Shown: one piece after another, positions 7,834-15,671 of the stretch | How positions within the stretch are numbered: the first letter of the stretch is position 1 | Layout: every line of letters begins with the position of its first letter | Assembly: GCF_002483225.1 (NCBI RefSeq) | Contig: NZ_DLHL01000042.1 | Span: 88,633 to 152,632 of the forward strand | Reading direction: 5' to 3' | DNA from: Gemmatimonas sp. UBA7669 | Lineage (GTDB): Bacteria; Gemmatimonadota; Gemmatimonadetes; Gemmatimonadales; Gemmatimonadaceae | Length of the DNA stretch: 64,000 nucleotides | Program-made: the position numbers and the translations under genes | The notes under the pieces: model-generated | What the model was told of the DNA's origin: nothing | What the model saw: the letters and a program-made list of their open reading frames with translations, nothing else | The model's database searches: none

Positions 7834-10017
7834 TCAGTCATACCACCCGTGCACATACCAGGCGGCGCGGTCCTGGTAAATGAGCAACTCGCCATCGGGG
7901 TCGGCCACGGTGCGCCAGTAGTCGCGCGCGTAGTGTTCGCCGCGCCACCAATCGCCGCTCAGACGTTCAGGGCCGAGCACGTCGACGACATGCAGACGAC
8001 GACCGCGCCACCAGATGGCTTGCGGTATGCCGCGTGGGGCTTCCACTTCGATGGCCTCGGCGGGTGTGAGCAGACGCAGCACGGCGGATACGCGCGGTGA
8101 CGTGTGCGGCGTCGCTTGCGGTGTGGCCTGCGGCAGCGGCGCCGCCGCGAGTGCGATGGCATCGGCGCTCACCCAGGCTCCCGTTTGCTCGGGGCGATGG
8201 GTGTCACGCGCTTCGGGATGCACCACGACATCACCGCGATGCTCGGGGTCGAGTGTGGCGCGCAGCCGTGCGAGCACGGCCTCGGCATTCATGGCGGCGT
8301 CGCGCCACGAGGGCACGAGCAGATCGCCCTGATCGGCAGCGAGTGGGGCCGTGGCGGGAATGCCGAGTGTCACGCCGATGACGGGCGCGGGAATGTTCCA
8401 GCGTTCGAGCAGGGCGCGACACTGATCGAAGAGCGGCTCGAGGCGCGCGAGTGGCCGTGCCGGCCGCACTTCGCGCGTGATGCTGCGCTGCGGGATGGCG
8501 AGCAGATCGCGCGGACCTTCGCGGCGTGTGCCCGTGTGATGTGGCGCGTGATGTGGCGCGTGATGTGGCGTATGATGTTCAGCGATATGTTCGGCCACGC
8601 GCGCCGGTCGCTGTGATGATGTCCATGTGCTCTCGTTGTGCGTGTTGTCGTCGCTGGTCTCCGGCACCTGTGTGTGGTCCTGCATGTCGGAGCCGATGGC
8701 TTCGAGCGGATACGAACGGCCGGCATCAAGCACGAGCGTGATGGACACGGCCGCTGCCGCCCGACCGTCGTGCACACAGTCGTGCAGCAGCCGCTGCAAC
8801 TGCGCGCGCACGGCAAAGAGAATGGGCTCGGCGCGCTCAACGGCGGCCGGCAGTTCGATGCTGGCATGCCGCGCGGCTTCGACGCGCACGAGTCCGGGAC
8901 GACGCGGGTCTTTGCCCTGCGCCAGTCGCCAGGCACTGAGTCCCTCGGGGCCCCAGCGCTGCTCCACATCGCCGGCATCGAGTGCGGCGAAGGCGCCAAT
9001 GGTGCGCAGCCCCAGCAGCGTGAGCGCCTCGCGCAGTTCGTCGGGCATGGGCAACAGCCCCAGCGGCGCCGGCGCGAGATAGGCGCCGCATCCGCCGGGT
9101 GGCAGACACACGGCGTCTACGCTGGGTTGCGTGCTGGTACGCGGCGCCCAGGTGGCCGCTCGTGCCGCCACACAACTGTCGGCAATGGCCACGCGTGCCT
9201 CGGGATGCCATTGCCGCGCAATGTGCAGCAGGGTCTCGGCGAGTTGCCGCTCCCCGCCCAGCGCGGCAAAGCCGCTGGCGCCCACCCACCAGAGGCCGGG
9301 CGCACCGTGCACGGGTGTGACCTGCGGACCGGCGGCCAACAGCGCGGTGGTGGCTGCGAGCACCGCGTCCTGCACGGCGTGCTCGTCCCATGGACGCACG
9401 TCGAGCGCGGCGCAGCGGGCGCGGGCCTCGGCAATGGTCATGCCCGCCCGCACCCCGGCGCGACCGGCGGCCAGTGACACCACCTTGAGCCGAGTGTCCA
9501 CCGCCAGTGCGCGCGGCACCGCGTCCCAGTGCGGCGGGTCAGGAGGACGGCTGACGGGGACGTCGCCCGAACGTGGATTCGGCCGCGCGGCGCCGCCCGC
9601 GGTACGTGGTCCAGTCGCGGATGCCACGTTGCTCGCGCTCCTCGCGGCGCTGGATGCGCTGTTCGCTCCACTGGTCGAGGCCGCGCCCGGTATTCCCGAG
9701 ACCGGCGTTGCCGCTGATCGGCCGCGCTGCGGGGAGCGGGAGTCGGTCGCCGGGGTCGGCCTCGAGTCCGGCAGCAACTCGAGCTGGATGTCCCGGAAGC
9801 TCAGTTCCGTACAGGTCGCGACTGCCGACGCCGAGTCCGCCCCAGGTGACGGGATGCTCGGCGTGGTCGACGAACTGGCCGGTGTCGGCGCTGTGGCTGA
9901 CACTGTGGTCGGTGCTGTTGCCGCGGGCGGCCCAGGGACGACGCGCGCTGCGCGCCACCCCGCGCCGATCGGGAATCTCGGGATGCGCACACACGCGACG
10001 CGCCAGGATGACGACAC
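7834..10017 (-). CDS. imuB: ImuB, inactive Y-family polymerase subunit of the mutasome
   Basis: Scaffold of the ImuA-ImuB-DnaE2 translesion complex, 727 aa. From the GTG at 10017 the protein starts MSSSWRVACVRIPRFPI, the ImuB N-terminus, in which the DxD metal site of active Y polymerases is absent. A Pro/Ala/Ser/Thr-rich insert (about residues 30-165) separates it from the palm (GVRAGMTIAEARARC). Finger/little-finger elements follow, then a second low-complexity stretch of HHAPHHAPHHT (8536-8571). The C-terminus reads YWRTVADPDG...WYVHGWYD as in the family. QGDLL is a possible weak clamp-binding motif. At 727 aa it is clearly longer than a typical ImuB (about 500), mainly because of the inserts. 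It overlaps imuA by 479 nt. Confidence 0.88.
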   Translation of the reverse strand: MSSSWRVACVRIPRFPIGAGWRAARVVPGPPAATAPTTVSATAPTPASSSTTPSIPSPGADSASAVATCTELSFRDIQLELLPDSRPTPATDSRSPQRGRSAATPVSGIPGAASTSGANSASSAARSASNVASATGPRTAGGAARPNPRSGDVPVSRPPDPPHWDAVPRALAVDTRLKVVSLAAGRAGVRAGMTIAEARARCAALDVRPWDEHAVQDAVLAATTALLAAGPQVTPVHGAPGLWWVGASGFAALGGERQLAETLLHIARQWHPEARVAIADSCVAARAATWAPRTSTQPSVDAVCLPPGGCGAYLAPAPLGLLPMPDELREALTLLGLRTIGAFAALDAGDVEQRWGPEGLSAWRLAQGKDPRRPGLVRVEAARHASIELPAAVERAEPILFAVRAQLQRLLHDCVHDGRAAAAVSITLVLDAGRSYPLEAIGSDMQDHTQVPETSDDNTHNESTWTSSQRPARVAEHIAEHHTPHHAPHHAPHHTGTRREGPRDLLAIPQRSITREVRPARPLARLEPLFDQCRALLERWNIPAPVIGVTLGIPATAPLAADQGDLLVPSWRDAAMNAEAVLARLRATLDPEHRGDVVVHPEARDTHRPEQTGAWVSADAIALAAAPLPQATPQATPHTSPRVSAVLRLLTPAEAIEVEAPRGIPQAIWWRGRRLHVVDVLGPERLSGDWWRGEHYARDYWRTVADPDGELLIYQDRAAWYVHGWYD

Positions 10018-10732
10018 GATCCACCTCGACAGACTGATGCGGGAGTCCGGGGCCGCCGCGTTCCACGACGACTCGAACCGTGTTGGGGCGGGCGTCGGAT
10101 GCGGTGACCCGCGACGCCGGAAGACGCAGCTGCATACGCAGACGCAGGGTGCCGGCCATGCGACTGCCGCGAGACTCGCCGGCCCGCTGTGAGCTGAGCA
10201 CCACGCAGGCGGCATCGCGCTCGCGGGCCAGCTGGGCCAGCCGCACGCCATGCACACGCGAGAGAGCCGGGGGCTCGTCGAGCACGACAAGCCCGAAGAC
10301 CCCGCTGCGCAGCAGCAGGTCGGCAGTCCAGGCCGCGCGATGCCGCTGGGCATGGGTGAGGCGAATGACCACCAGGCGCTTGCCCAGACCGGCGAGGGTG
10401 GCCGGGGCGAGCGTGCGGCCCACGTCGATCCAGGCCACCCAACCGCCACCCTGCAGCACAGTGGCCGCCACCTGCCGCACGAGGGCGGTCTTGCCCACCG
10501 CCAGCGCCCCCGTGAGTTCGGTGACCCGCCCCCGCGGAATGCCGCCGCCCAGTGCCCGGTCGAGCGCGGCCACCCCGGTGTGCCAGGGCGCGCCCGGGGC
10601 ACGCCCGGTGGCAACGACCGCCTGCACACGGGCCTGCACACCGGCCAGCGCGTCGCTGGGTGGTGGACCGCTTGGCGGTGGACCGCCTGGCGGCGTGGAG
10701 GGAGAGACGAACGGCAGCGGCAGGGCGCTCAT
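9539..10732 (-). CDS. imuA: ImuA, RecA-like mutasome accessory ATPase
   Basis: RecA/SulA-like partner of ImuB, 397 aa as open. It has HTGVAALDRALGGGIPRGRVTEL, a Walker A region (GALAVGKTAL, about residue 72) and a Walker B-like strand GLVVLDEP. The recognisable ImuA part ends near residue 238, where ImuB begins in another frame, but there is no in-frame stop until 9539. The protein would therefore gain an extra Gly/Arg-rich tail of about 160 residues. Start uncertain: the ATG at 10732 overlaps the predicted -10 (TATCAT), so either the mRNA starts elsewhere, TTG at 10744 is used, or a GTG at 10639 is used. Confidence 0.82.
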   Translation of the reverse strand: MSALPLPFVSPSTPPGGPPPSGPPPSDALAGVQARVQAVVATGRAPGAPWHTGVAALDRALGGGIPRGRVTELTGALAVGKTALVRQVAATVLQGGGWVAWIDVGRTLAPATLAGLGKRLVVIRLTHAQRHRAAWTADLLLRSGVFGLVVLDEPPALSRVHGVRLAQLARERDAACVVLSSQRAGESRGSRMAGTLRLRMQLRLPASRVTASDARPNTVRVVVERGGPGLPHQSVEVDRVVILARRVCAHPEIPDRRGVARSARRPWAARGNSTDHSVSHSADTGQFVDHAEHPVTWGGLGVGSRDLYGTELPGHPARVAAGLEADPGDRLPLPAARPISGNAGLGNTGRGLDQWSEQRIQRREEREQRGIRDWTTYRGRRRAAESTFGRRPRQPSS

Positions 10733-10758
10733 GATACCAAACAAAAACCGAAAGTCAA
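10731..10758 (-). promoter_or_regulatory. imuA promoter with the shared SOS-like operator
   Basis: Minus strand: -35 TTGACT (10753-10758), 16-nt spacer, -10 TATCAT (10731-10736). The operator copy TTCGGTTTTTGTTTGGTA occupies 10735-10752, matching the dnaE2 and radical SAM promoters at both half-sites with the same 11-bp repeat spacing. Confidence 0.7.
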
Positions 10759-10795
10759 CGGGAGAAAAAGACCGCCGAGTGGCGGTGCGAGGGCG

Positions 10796-11833
10796 TCAGG
10801 TGAAGAGTGGCAGCTGATTGGTTGATGGCTGTATGTCGTTGTGTATTTCTTTATCTGGCTCCTCACGGGCGTCGTCGTAGCGGTACACCCGGAAGCGCAG
10901 ACCATGCCGGGCACAGAGCCGCTCCATGGCCTCGCGCAGTCCCGTGCGGTAGGTCTCGCGGGCGTACACACTGTCGCGGTAGGTGGCCTCGTAGCGGGCG
11001 GCGAGCTCGGGAAACTGCTCCCGCACCACCGGCAGGTAACGCCGTCGGGACGCGGCCCGCAGCCGCAGGGCGCAGGCCCCGAGGCTCCTGGCCCCCGTGT
11101 CCGCCACCCGGGCCACCAGCTCGGCCAACTGCTCTGGCGCGTCGGTGATGCCCGGTAGAATGGGCATGCAGTTCACGCTGACCTCCACCCCCGCCTCGGC
11201 CAGCCGGCGAATGCCGCGCAGACGGGCCTCCGGTGTGGGCGCGCGCGGTTCGATGCGACGGGCCAGCTCGCGGTCGACCGTGATGAGCGAGACGTGCACG
11301 GCCACGGTGTTGTGTCGGGCCAGGTGCTGCAGCAGCGGGATGTCGCGGGTGACCAGCGGGCTCTTGGTGATGATGACGATGGACAGGCCGCGCACCACCT
11401 CCAGGGCCTCGAGCACCGAGCGCGTGACGGCAAAGCGCCGCTCGGCCGGCTGATACGGGTCGGTGGCCGAGCCGATGACCAGCGAATCCCCGGCCTTTGG
11501 AGCGCGAGAAGACCGCAGGGCCTCGCGCACACGCGCCGCCGCATGCTCCTTGACCAGCACCCGTCGCTCGAAGGCCTGCCAGGGCGGCATCGACTCGGCC
11601 ACCGCCCGACCCACCGGTCCCGCCCGCTCGAGCGTGTAGCGATGTGTGTCCCGCGCGTAGCAGTAGGCGCAGCCGAAGGCACAGCCCACATACGGGTTGA
11701 TGGACCAGAAGCCCATGTGGGTGGCCGACGGCGGGTTGAAGATCCCTCCGCCGGGCGCGGCGTGGTACTGCAGGTCGGCCTGCACGGTGAGCGGCCGGAG
11801 CGGCGGCGGGAGGACCGGGAGGGCGAGCGACAT
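10796..11833 (-). CDS. Spore photoproduct lyase-like radical SAM protein (PA0069/Rv2578c type)
   Basis: Radical SAM enzyme of 345 aa. The [4Fe-4S] cluster motif CAFGCAYC (C-x3-C-x2-C) lies near residue 51, followed by the conserved ATDPYQP and ITKSPL blocks of the SplB-related family. The substrate is not known from sequence, but the family is commonly linked to DNA repair. Two things here support that link: an operator shared with imuA and dnaE2, and a C-terminal QLPLF, which matches the canonical sliding-clamp-binding pentapeptide one residue from the end. The ATG at 11833 lies 5 nt downstream of the -10, so the mRNA is probably leaderless. imuA lies 64 nt downstream. Confidence 0.88.
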   Translation of the reverse strand: MSLALPVLPPPLRPLTVQADLQYHAAPGGGIFNPPSATHMGFWSINPYVGCAFGCAYCYARDTHRYTLERAGPVGRAVAESMPPWQAFERRVLVKEHAAARVREALRSSRAPKAGDSLVIGSATDPYQPAERRFAVTRSVLEALEVVRGLSIVIITKSPLVTRDIPLLQHLARHNTVAVHVSLITVDRELARRIEPRAPTPEARLRGIRRLAEAGVEVSVNCMPILPGITDAPEQLAELVARVADTGARSLGACALRLRAASRRRYLPVVREQFPELAARYEATYRDSVYARETYRTGLREAMERLCARHGLRFRVYRYDDAREEPDKEIHNDIQPSTNQLPLFT

Positions 11834-11838
11834 GCTTG

Positions 11839-11867
11839 ACCCTACCGAATAAAATCCGAAGCCGCAA
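11839..11867 (-). promoter_or_regulatory. Radical SAM gene promoter with the shared SOS-like operator
   Basis: Minus strand: -35 TTGCGG (11862-11867), 17-nt spacer, -10 TAGGGT (11839-11844), then 5 nt to the ATG at 11833. Operator copy TTCGGATTTTATTCGGTA at 11843-11860. Confidence 0.7.
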
Positions 11868-11920
11868 GAGACAGGGTGACCGACGGTGGTGTTCGGTCTC
11901 CGGGCGCCCTACTCTATAGC

Positions 11921-12217
11921 ATGACGCCTGCCCCGGTACTTTCCGACATCGAGGTCCAGCGCCAATTGGGCGCCCTGCCCGGATGGTCCCGCAAAGGGGC
12001 CGTGCTGCAGAAGACCTATCATTTTGCCGACTTCCCGGCCGGCATCGCCTTTCTGGCGCGTGTGGCCGAGGTGGCGGAGGCCCTGCAACACCACCCGGAC
12101 ATCGACGTGCGCTACACGCGGGTGACCTTCCTGCTCAGCACCCACGACAGTGGTGGCATCACGGCCAAGGATTTCGAGTTGGCCACCCGCATCGAGCAAC
12201 TGGCCGCCGAACCCTGA
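11921..12217 (+). CDS. phhB: Pterin-4a-carbinolamine dehydratase
   Basis: Small cytoplasmic enzyme (98 aa) that dehydrates 4a-hydroxytetrahydrobiopterin to recycle the cofactor of aromatic amino-acid hydroxylases; in bacteria without those enzymes its role is less clear. The diagnostic active-site motif QHHPDIDVRYTRV is present (family EHHPxxxxxYxxV), preceded by FPAGIAFLARVAEVAE. Length is normal. The ATG at 11921 lies 5 nt after a -10-like TACTCT (11910-11915). It stands alone, divergent from the radical SAM gene and convergent with the DUF4097 operon. Confidence 0.93.
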   Translation: MTPAPVLSDIEVQRQLGALPGWSRKGAVLQKTYHFADFPAGIAFLARVAEVAEALQHHPDIDVRYTRVTFLLSTHDSGGITAKDFELATRIEQLAAEP

Positions 12218-12268
12218 GTGGGGCGCGGCGGCCAGTCTTGACTCGGGTGCGGGTGCGTGTGTGCGCGG

Positions 12269-13075
12269 TCAGCGCCCGCGGCGCAGGGTGACGCTGCCGT
12301 TGACGGTGCTGGCCCGCACACGGGTGCGGCCGTCGCCCACCGTACCGCGCAACTTGCGTGGCGAGAGCGTGCCCGAGATGGTGATCGGGAAATCGGTGGT
12401 GACGCGGCCGTTCACGGTGGAGAGTTCGAGCTCGGCGCCGAAGTTGGACGGCAGTTCGAGTGTGATGGCGCCGTTCACCGTTTCGTACTCGAGATCCTCG
12501 GCGCGGCCGAGCGACCCCATGGAGACGTCGATGCTGCCGTTGACGGTGCGGGCCCGCACCGGACCACCGGCACTGCGCGCGGTGATGCTGCCGTTGACCG
12601 TGCGCGCATCCACTTCGGTGGTCACGTCGCGCACTTCAATGCCGCCGTTGACGGTGTTGAGCACCACGCGCACGCCTTCGGGCACCCGCACGGTGAAGTG
12701 CACGGAGACATCGTTGCGATCGTTCCATTTCGAATTGCGTTCCGAGCGGATACCGCGCTCTTCGCAGCTCGAGTTGGGCGTCCAGAGCGCGCAGATGACG
12801 ATGTCGTCGCCGTAGCTCTTCTGTTCGATGCGCACGTCCTCCGGATCGCCGCGACGCCAGCGCTTTTCACCCGACACTTCGACGCGGCCGCTGCTGCTGC
12901 GCAGCACCTCGATGCCGCCGTTGACGTTGTGAATGCGAATGGCGTTGCCGGACGGAATGCGACCGGACCAGGCAAAGGCGTCGTCGCGGCGACGTTCCTG
13001 GGCCTCGGCTGACGACGCGAAGAGCGCGAAAGCCGCGGTGGTGACAACGAGCGCGCGTAGCGATCGGGTGGGCAT
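12269..13075 (-). CDS. Exported DUF4097 beta-repeat protein, second copy
   Basis: Secreted or surface protein of 268 aa with a signal peptide (MPTRSLRALVVTTAAFALFASSAEAQ). The body is a chain of about six strands each ending in the motif TVNG (for example LNTVNGGIEVRDV, ARTVNGSITARS, ASTVNGSVTLRRGR), the beta-helical pattern of DUF4097. Start 13075 is preceded by GGGAG at good spacing; an ATG at 13129 that overlaps the upstream stop (ATGA) would add an unlikely 18-residue leader. It is the last gene of the sigma/anti-sigma operon. Function unknown; the family occurs next to envelope-stress regulators. Confidence 0.82.
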   Translation of the reverse strand: MPTRSLRALVVTTAAFALFASSAEAQERRRDDAFAWSGRIPSGNAIRIHNVNGGIEVLRSSSGRVEVSGEKRWRRGDPEDVRIEQKSYGDDIVICALWTPNSSCEERGIRSERNSKWNDRNDVSVHFTVRVPEGVRVVLNTVNGGIEVRDVTTEVDARTVNGSITARSAGGPVRARTVNGSIDVSMGSLGRAEDLEYETVNGAITLELPSNFGAELELSTVNGRVTTDFPITISGTLSPRKLRGTVGDGRTRVRASTVNGSVTLRRGR

Positions 13076-13125
13076 GACAGACTCCCGGAGCGGGCGGTGA
13101 ACAGTGGACAGGGGCGCCAGGGTCT

Positions 13126-14052
13126 TCATCGGGCGGGGGAGCGCACGAGTCGGATGTCGCCGTTGAGTGTTGACAGATCGATCTGAAGCGGACCGCCGCT
13201 GCCGAGCTGATAGCGACGGGTGTGACGGCCGGACCGCGCACGGGACACTTCGCCCGGCATGAGGGTGAGCGGTACGGCGGACTGCAGTTCACCGGAGTAG
13301 GACGACATGGTCAGCTCTCCACGGGCGTCGTCCGGCAGACGCAGGGTGACATCACCCGAGTGCGCGGTAATGCGCACCCAGGCATCACGGGCGAGCAGAC
13401 CATCCATGCGCACATCGCCGCTGATGGACTCCACCGTGAGACGGTCGATGGGCGCGCCACTGATGGAGACATCCCCGCTGGTGGTGTGCACATCCACTTC
13501 GCCGCGTACCTCACGCAGCCGGAGGTCGCCGCTCACGGTCGTGACGCGCAGTCCACTGGACTCGCCTGTCACCGAGATGTCGCCGGTGAGCGTGGCGGCG
13601 TTCACGCGGCCGCGCACCTGGTCGATGCGCAGCGTCCCCGAACTGGTGAAGGCGTCCACGCTGCCGCTCAAATCGCGAATGTCGATATCGGCCGAGGTGC
13701 CGCGAATGACGAGGCGCACGCCGCGTGGCACGTCCACTTCGAGCAGATCGTCATCGCGTTGACTCCGCGACCGGCTGTCGCTGTCGTCGCGCGGATTCAT
13801 GGACATGGTGGTGCCGGTGGTGCGCAGCTCGAAGCGCCGATGATCGCCGCGCACGGTGCCGCTGGTGCCGTCCACGCCGCGCACGATGAGACGCCCGTCG
13901 CGCACGGTGATGTCCACCACGGCGCTGCTGCCCACGCGCACCGAGGTGTCGTGCTGTGCAGCGGCGCGTGACGGGGGCAGCATCACACACAGCGCGGTAG
14001 CCACCGCGAGCCCAGGCAGCAGGCGACGGGAACGCAGGAGGTACCGGTTCAC
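13126..14052 (-). CDS. Exported DUF4097 beta-repeat protein, first copy
   Basis: 308 aa with a signal peptide ending near PPSRAAAQ. Repeats carry a T(V/I/T)SGD motif (VTTVSGDLRLREV, VHTTSGDVSISGA, VESISGDVRMDGL, ITAHSGDVTLRLP) where the neighbouring paralogue has TVNG; its own C-terminal repeat reads STLNGDIRLV. An Arg/Asp/Ser-rich stretch lies near residue 95. It overlaps the anti-sigma gene by 4 nt (ATGA), so the two are translationally coupled. The two DUF4097 genes look like an in-tandem duplication that diverged in its repeat signature. Confidence 0.82.
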   Translation of the reverse strand: MNRYLLRSRRLLPGLAVATALCVMLPPSRAAAQHDTSVRVGSSAVVDITVRDGRLIVRGVDGTSGTVRGDHRRFELRTTGTTMSMNPRDDSDSRSRSQRDDDLLEVDVPRGVRLVIRGTSADIDIRDLSGSVDAFTSSGTLRIDQVRGRVNAATLTGDISVTGESSGLRVTTVSGDLRLREVRGEVDVHTTSGDVSISGAPIDRLTVESISGDVRMDGLLARDAWVRITAHSGDVTLRLPDDARGELTMSSYSGELQSAVPLTLMPGEVSRARSGRHTRRYQLGSGGPLQIDLSTLNGDIRLVRSPAR

Positions 14053-14972
14053 AGCAGGGCCACCCGCCGCAGGAGTTGCAGCTTGGCTTCGAGTGCGCGG
14101 TCGAGCTGTCCGGAGAGCAGCGGGCTGCGTGGATCGCGCGCCAGCGCGGCCTTGCTGTCCCCGATGGCCTTGTCGATGATGTCGAGATTGCGGCGCAGCT
14201 CACGCACCGTGGCGGTGTCGAGTTCGGCGAAGCGCTCGTCGACGATCTGCCGCAGGGCGCCGATCTCGCGCTCGTAGGTGGCGTCGAGATCGGGCAGGGC
14301 ATCATCGGCCACGAGTCGCACATTGGACGTGGACCCAACGGCGCGGCGCGACGGCGCAGTGGTCGAGGCCGCGCTGTCGGGCGTATCACGGTTGCTGTTG
14401 GCGTCCGGCGGCAGCACGGTGGAAGGGACCTGCGTGGACGGCTGGGCATCGGGCCGTATGGCCACGTCGCTCTGATCCACCAGCGGACGTGCAGGCCGCG
14501 TGAGCTGCCAGGTGACGCCGGAGCTCACCGCCACCAGCAGCGTGGCCGCGATGGCCAGAGCGCGGCGCGAGAACGCACGCGGCGAGGAAACGCTCGGCGC
14601 GGACGCGAGTTGCGCAGACGCGAGTTGCGCGGACGCGCGCTGTGTGGGCGCCAATTGTGCGGCTGGTGCCACCTGCGCGCTGCCTGACTGGCCGCGGGAG
14701 ATGGGAATGACCTGGGCTTCGAGCCGCGCTTCAATTTCCGGCCAGACGTCACGCGACAGTGTCATGCCGCTCGGCAGCGCCGCCGCGTCGGCCACGATCT
14801 GCTCGAGGTCGGTCACCACCGCGCTGCACATGGGGCATGAGGCCCGATGCGCCGCCATCCACGCCGTGGTCGCGGCGTCGGTGTCGCCTTCGAGCCATGC
14901 GCCGAGCGTCGCGTCGAAACGCGCGCAGTCGTCGGCGGAGGGTGGCAGAGGCTGGTGCATGGTGTGGCTCAT
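14049..14972 (-). CDS. Anti-sigma factor with zinc-finger (ZAS) domain
   Basis: Single-pass membrane anti-sigma factor, 307 aa. The cytoplasmic N-terminus has the HxxxCxxC zinc signature (HRASCPMC, about residue 42-49) that binds ECF sigma factors. A linker with three copies of a 15-bp repeat (14599-14643, giving AQLAS-type units) leads to a membrane segment ALAIAATLLVAVSSGVTW near residue 140. The rest is extracytoplasmic and ends in a helical region (EREIGALRQIVDERFAELD) that may sense a ligand or bind the DUF4097 products. It lies 42 nt downstream of the sigma gene, whose activity it presumably controls. Confidence 0.87.
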   Translation of the reverse strand: MSHTMHQPLPPSADDCARFDATLGAWLEGDTDAATTAWMAAHRASCPMCSAVVTDLEQIVADAAALPSGMTLSRDVWPEIEARLEAQVIPISRGQSGSAQVAPAAQLAPTQRASAQLASAQLASAPSVSSPRAFSRRALAIAATLLVAVSSGVTWQLTRPARPLVDQSDVAIRPDAQPSTQVPSTVLPPDANSNRDTPDSAASTTAPSRRAVGSTSNVRLVADDALPDLDATYEREIGALRQIVDERFAELDTATVRELRRNLDIIDKAIGDSKAALARDPRSPLLSGQLDRALEAKLQLLRRVALL

Positions 14973-15014
14973 GAGAGGTCCGGCGTGAGATGCAAACAGG
15001 AGTACATGATGAGA

Positions 15015-15575
15015 TCAGCGCGTGAGCGCGGTGCGCAGCAGCATGCGGGCCCGATGCAACTGGGCCTTGCTGCCACCCGGTGTGATACCGAGCTGCTCAC
15101 CGATTTCTTCGTGGGTGTAGCCTTGCACGTCGTGCAGCACGAAGACCATGCGCGCACCCTTCGGCAAACCGGCGATGGCGCCTTCAAGATCCATGCGATC
15201 GCCCAGCGACTCGGTGCGTCCCGGTGCGTCGTCCAGCGCGTCTTCGTCGGCGTGACGGGCCTGATGGATTCCGCCGGCCTTGCGGCGCGACAGAATCACG
15301 TTGACGGCGACCCGGTGCAGCCAGGTGCTGAACGCCGACTCACCGCGGAACCCGGGCAGCTTCTGCCAGACGCGGACGAAGACGTCCTGCACCACTTCTT
15401 CGGCAAGGCCCCGGTCGCCCAGCATGCGCACGCAGAGGGCAAACACCCGGTCCGCATGGGCGCGATAGACCCGTTCGAACGCCCGACGGTCGCCGCTGGC
15501 AGCAGCGGCTACGTCGTCACGCCCCTGACCGGGGGTCAGGGTGAGGTGATGCGTTTCGAAGGTTGGATCGGTCAC
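15015..15575 (-). CDS. ECF-family RNA polymerase sigma factor
   Basis: 186 aa. Region 2 is clear (RAFERVYRAHADRVFALCVRML, then EEVVQDVFVRVWQKLPGFRG and FSTWLHRVAVN), as is region 4 (GAIAGLPKGARMVFVLHDV, YTHEEIGEQLGI, KAQLHRARMLLR). No extra C-terminal domain. First gene of a four-gene operon with its anti-sigma factor and two exported DUF4097 proteins, so it probably drives this operon in response to an envelope signal. I could not identify a convincing self-recognised promoter in the 96 nt upstream. Confidence 0.93.
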   Translation of the reverse strand: MTDPTFETHHLTLTPGQGRDDVAAAASGDRRAFERVYRAHADRVFALCVRMLGDRGLAEEVVQDVFVRVWQKLPGFRGESAFSTWLHRVAVNVILSRRKAGGIHQARHADEDALDDAPGRTESLGDRMDLEGAIAGLPKGARMVFVLHDVQGYTHEEIGEQLGITPGGSKAQLHRARMLLRTALTR

Positions 15576-15671
15576 GCCAAGTGCGAGCAGGGGGACTCCG
15601 GAAACTTGTCACCCGATTCGATCATCTGGCGGGCCGAAGGGTTTGAACGACCCGGCGAAATCAGCGCGAAT

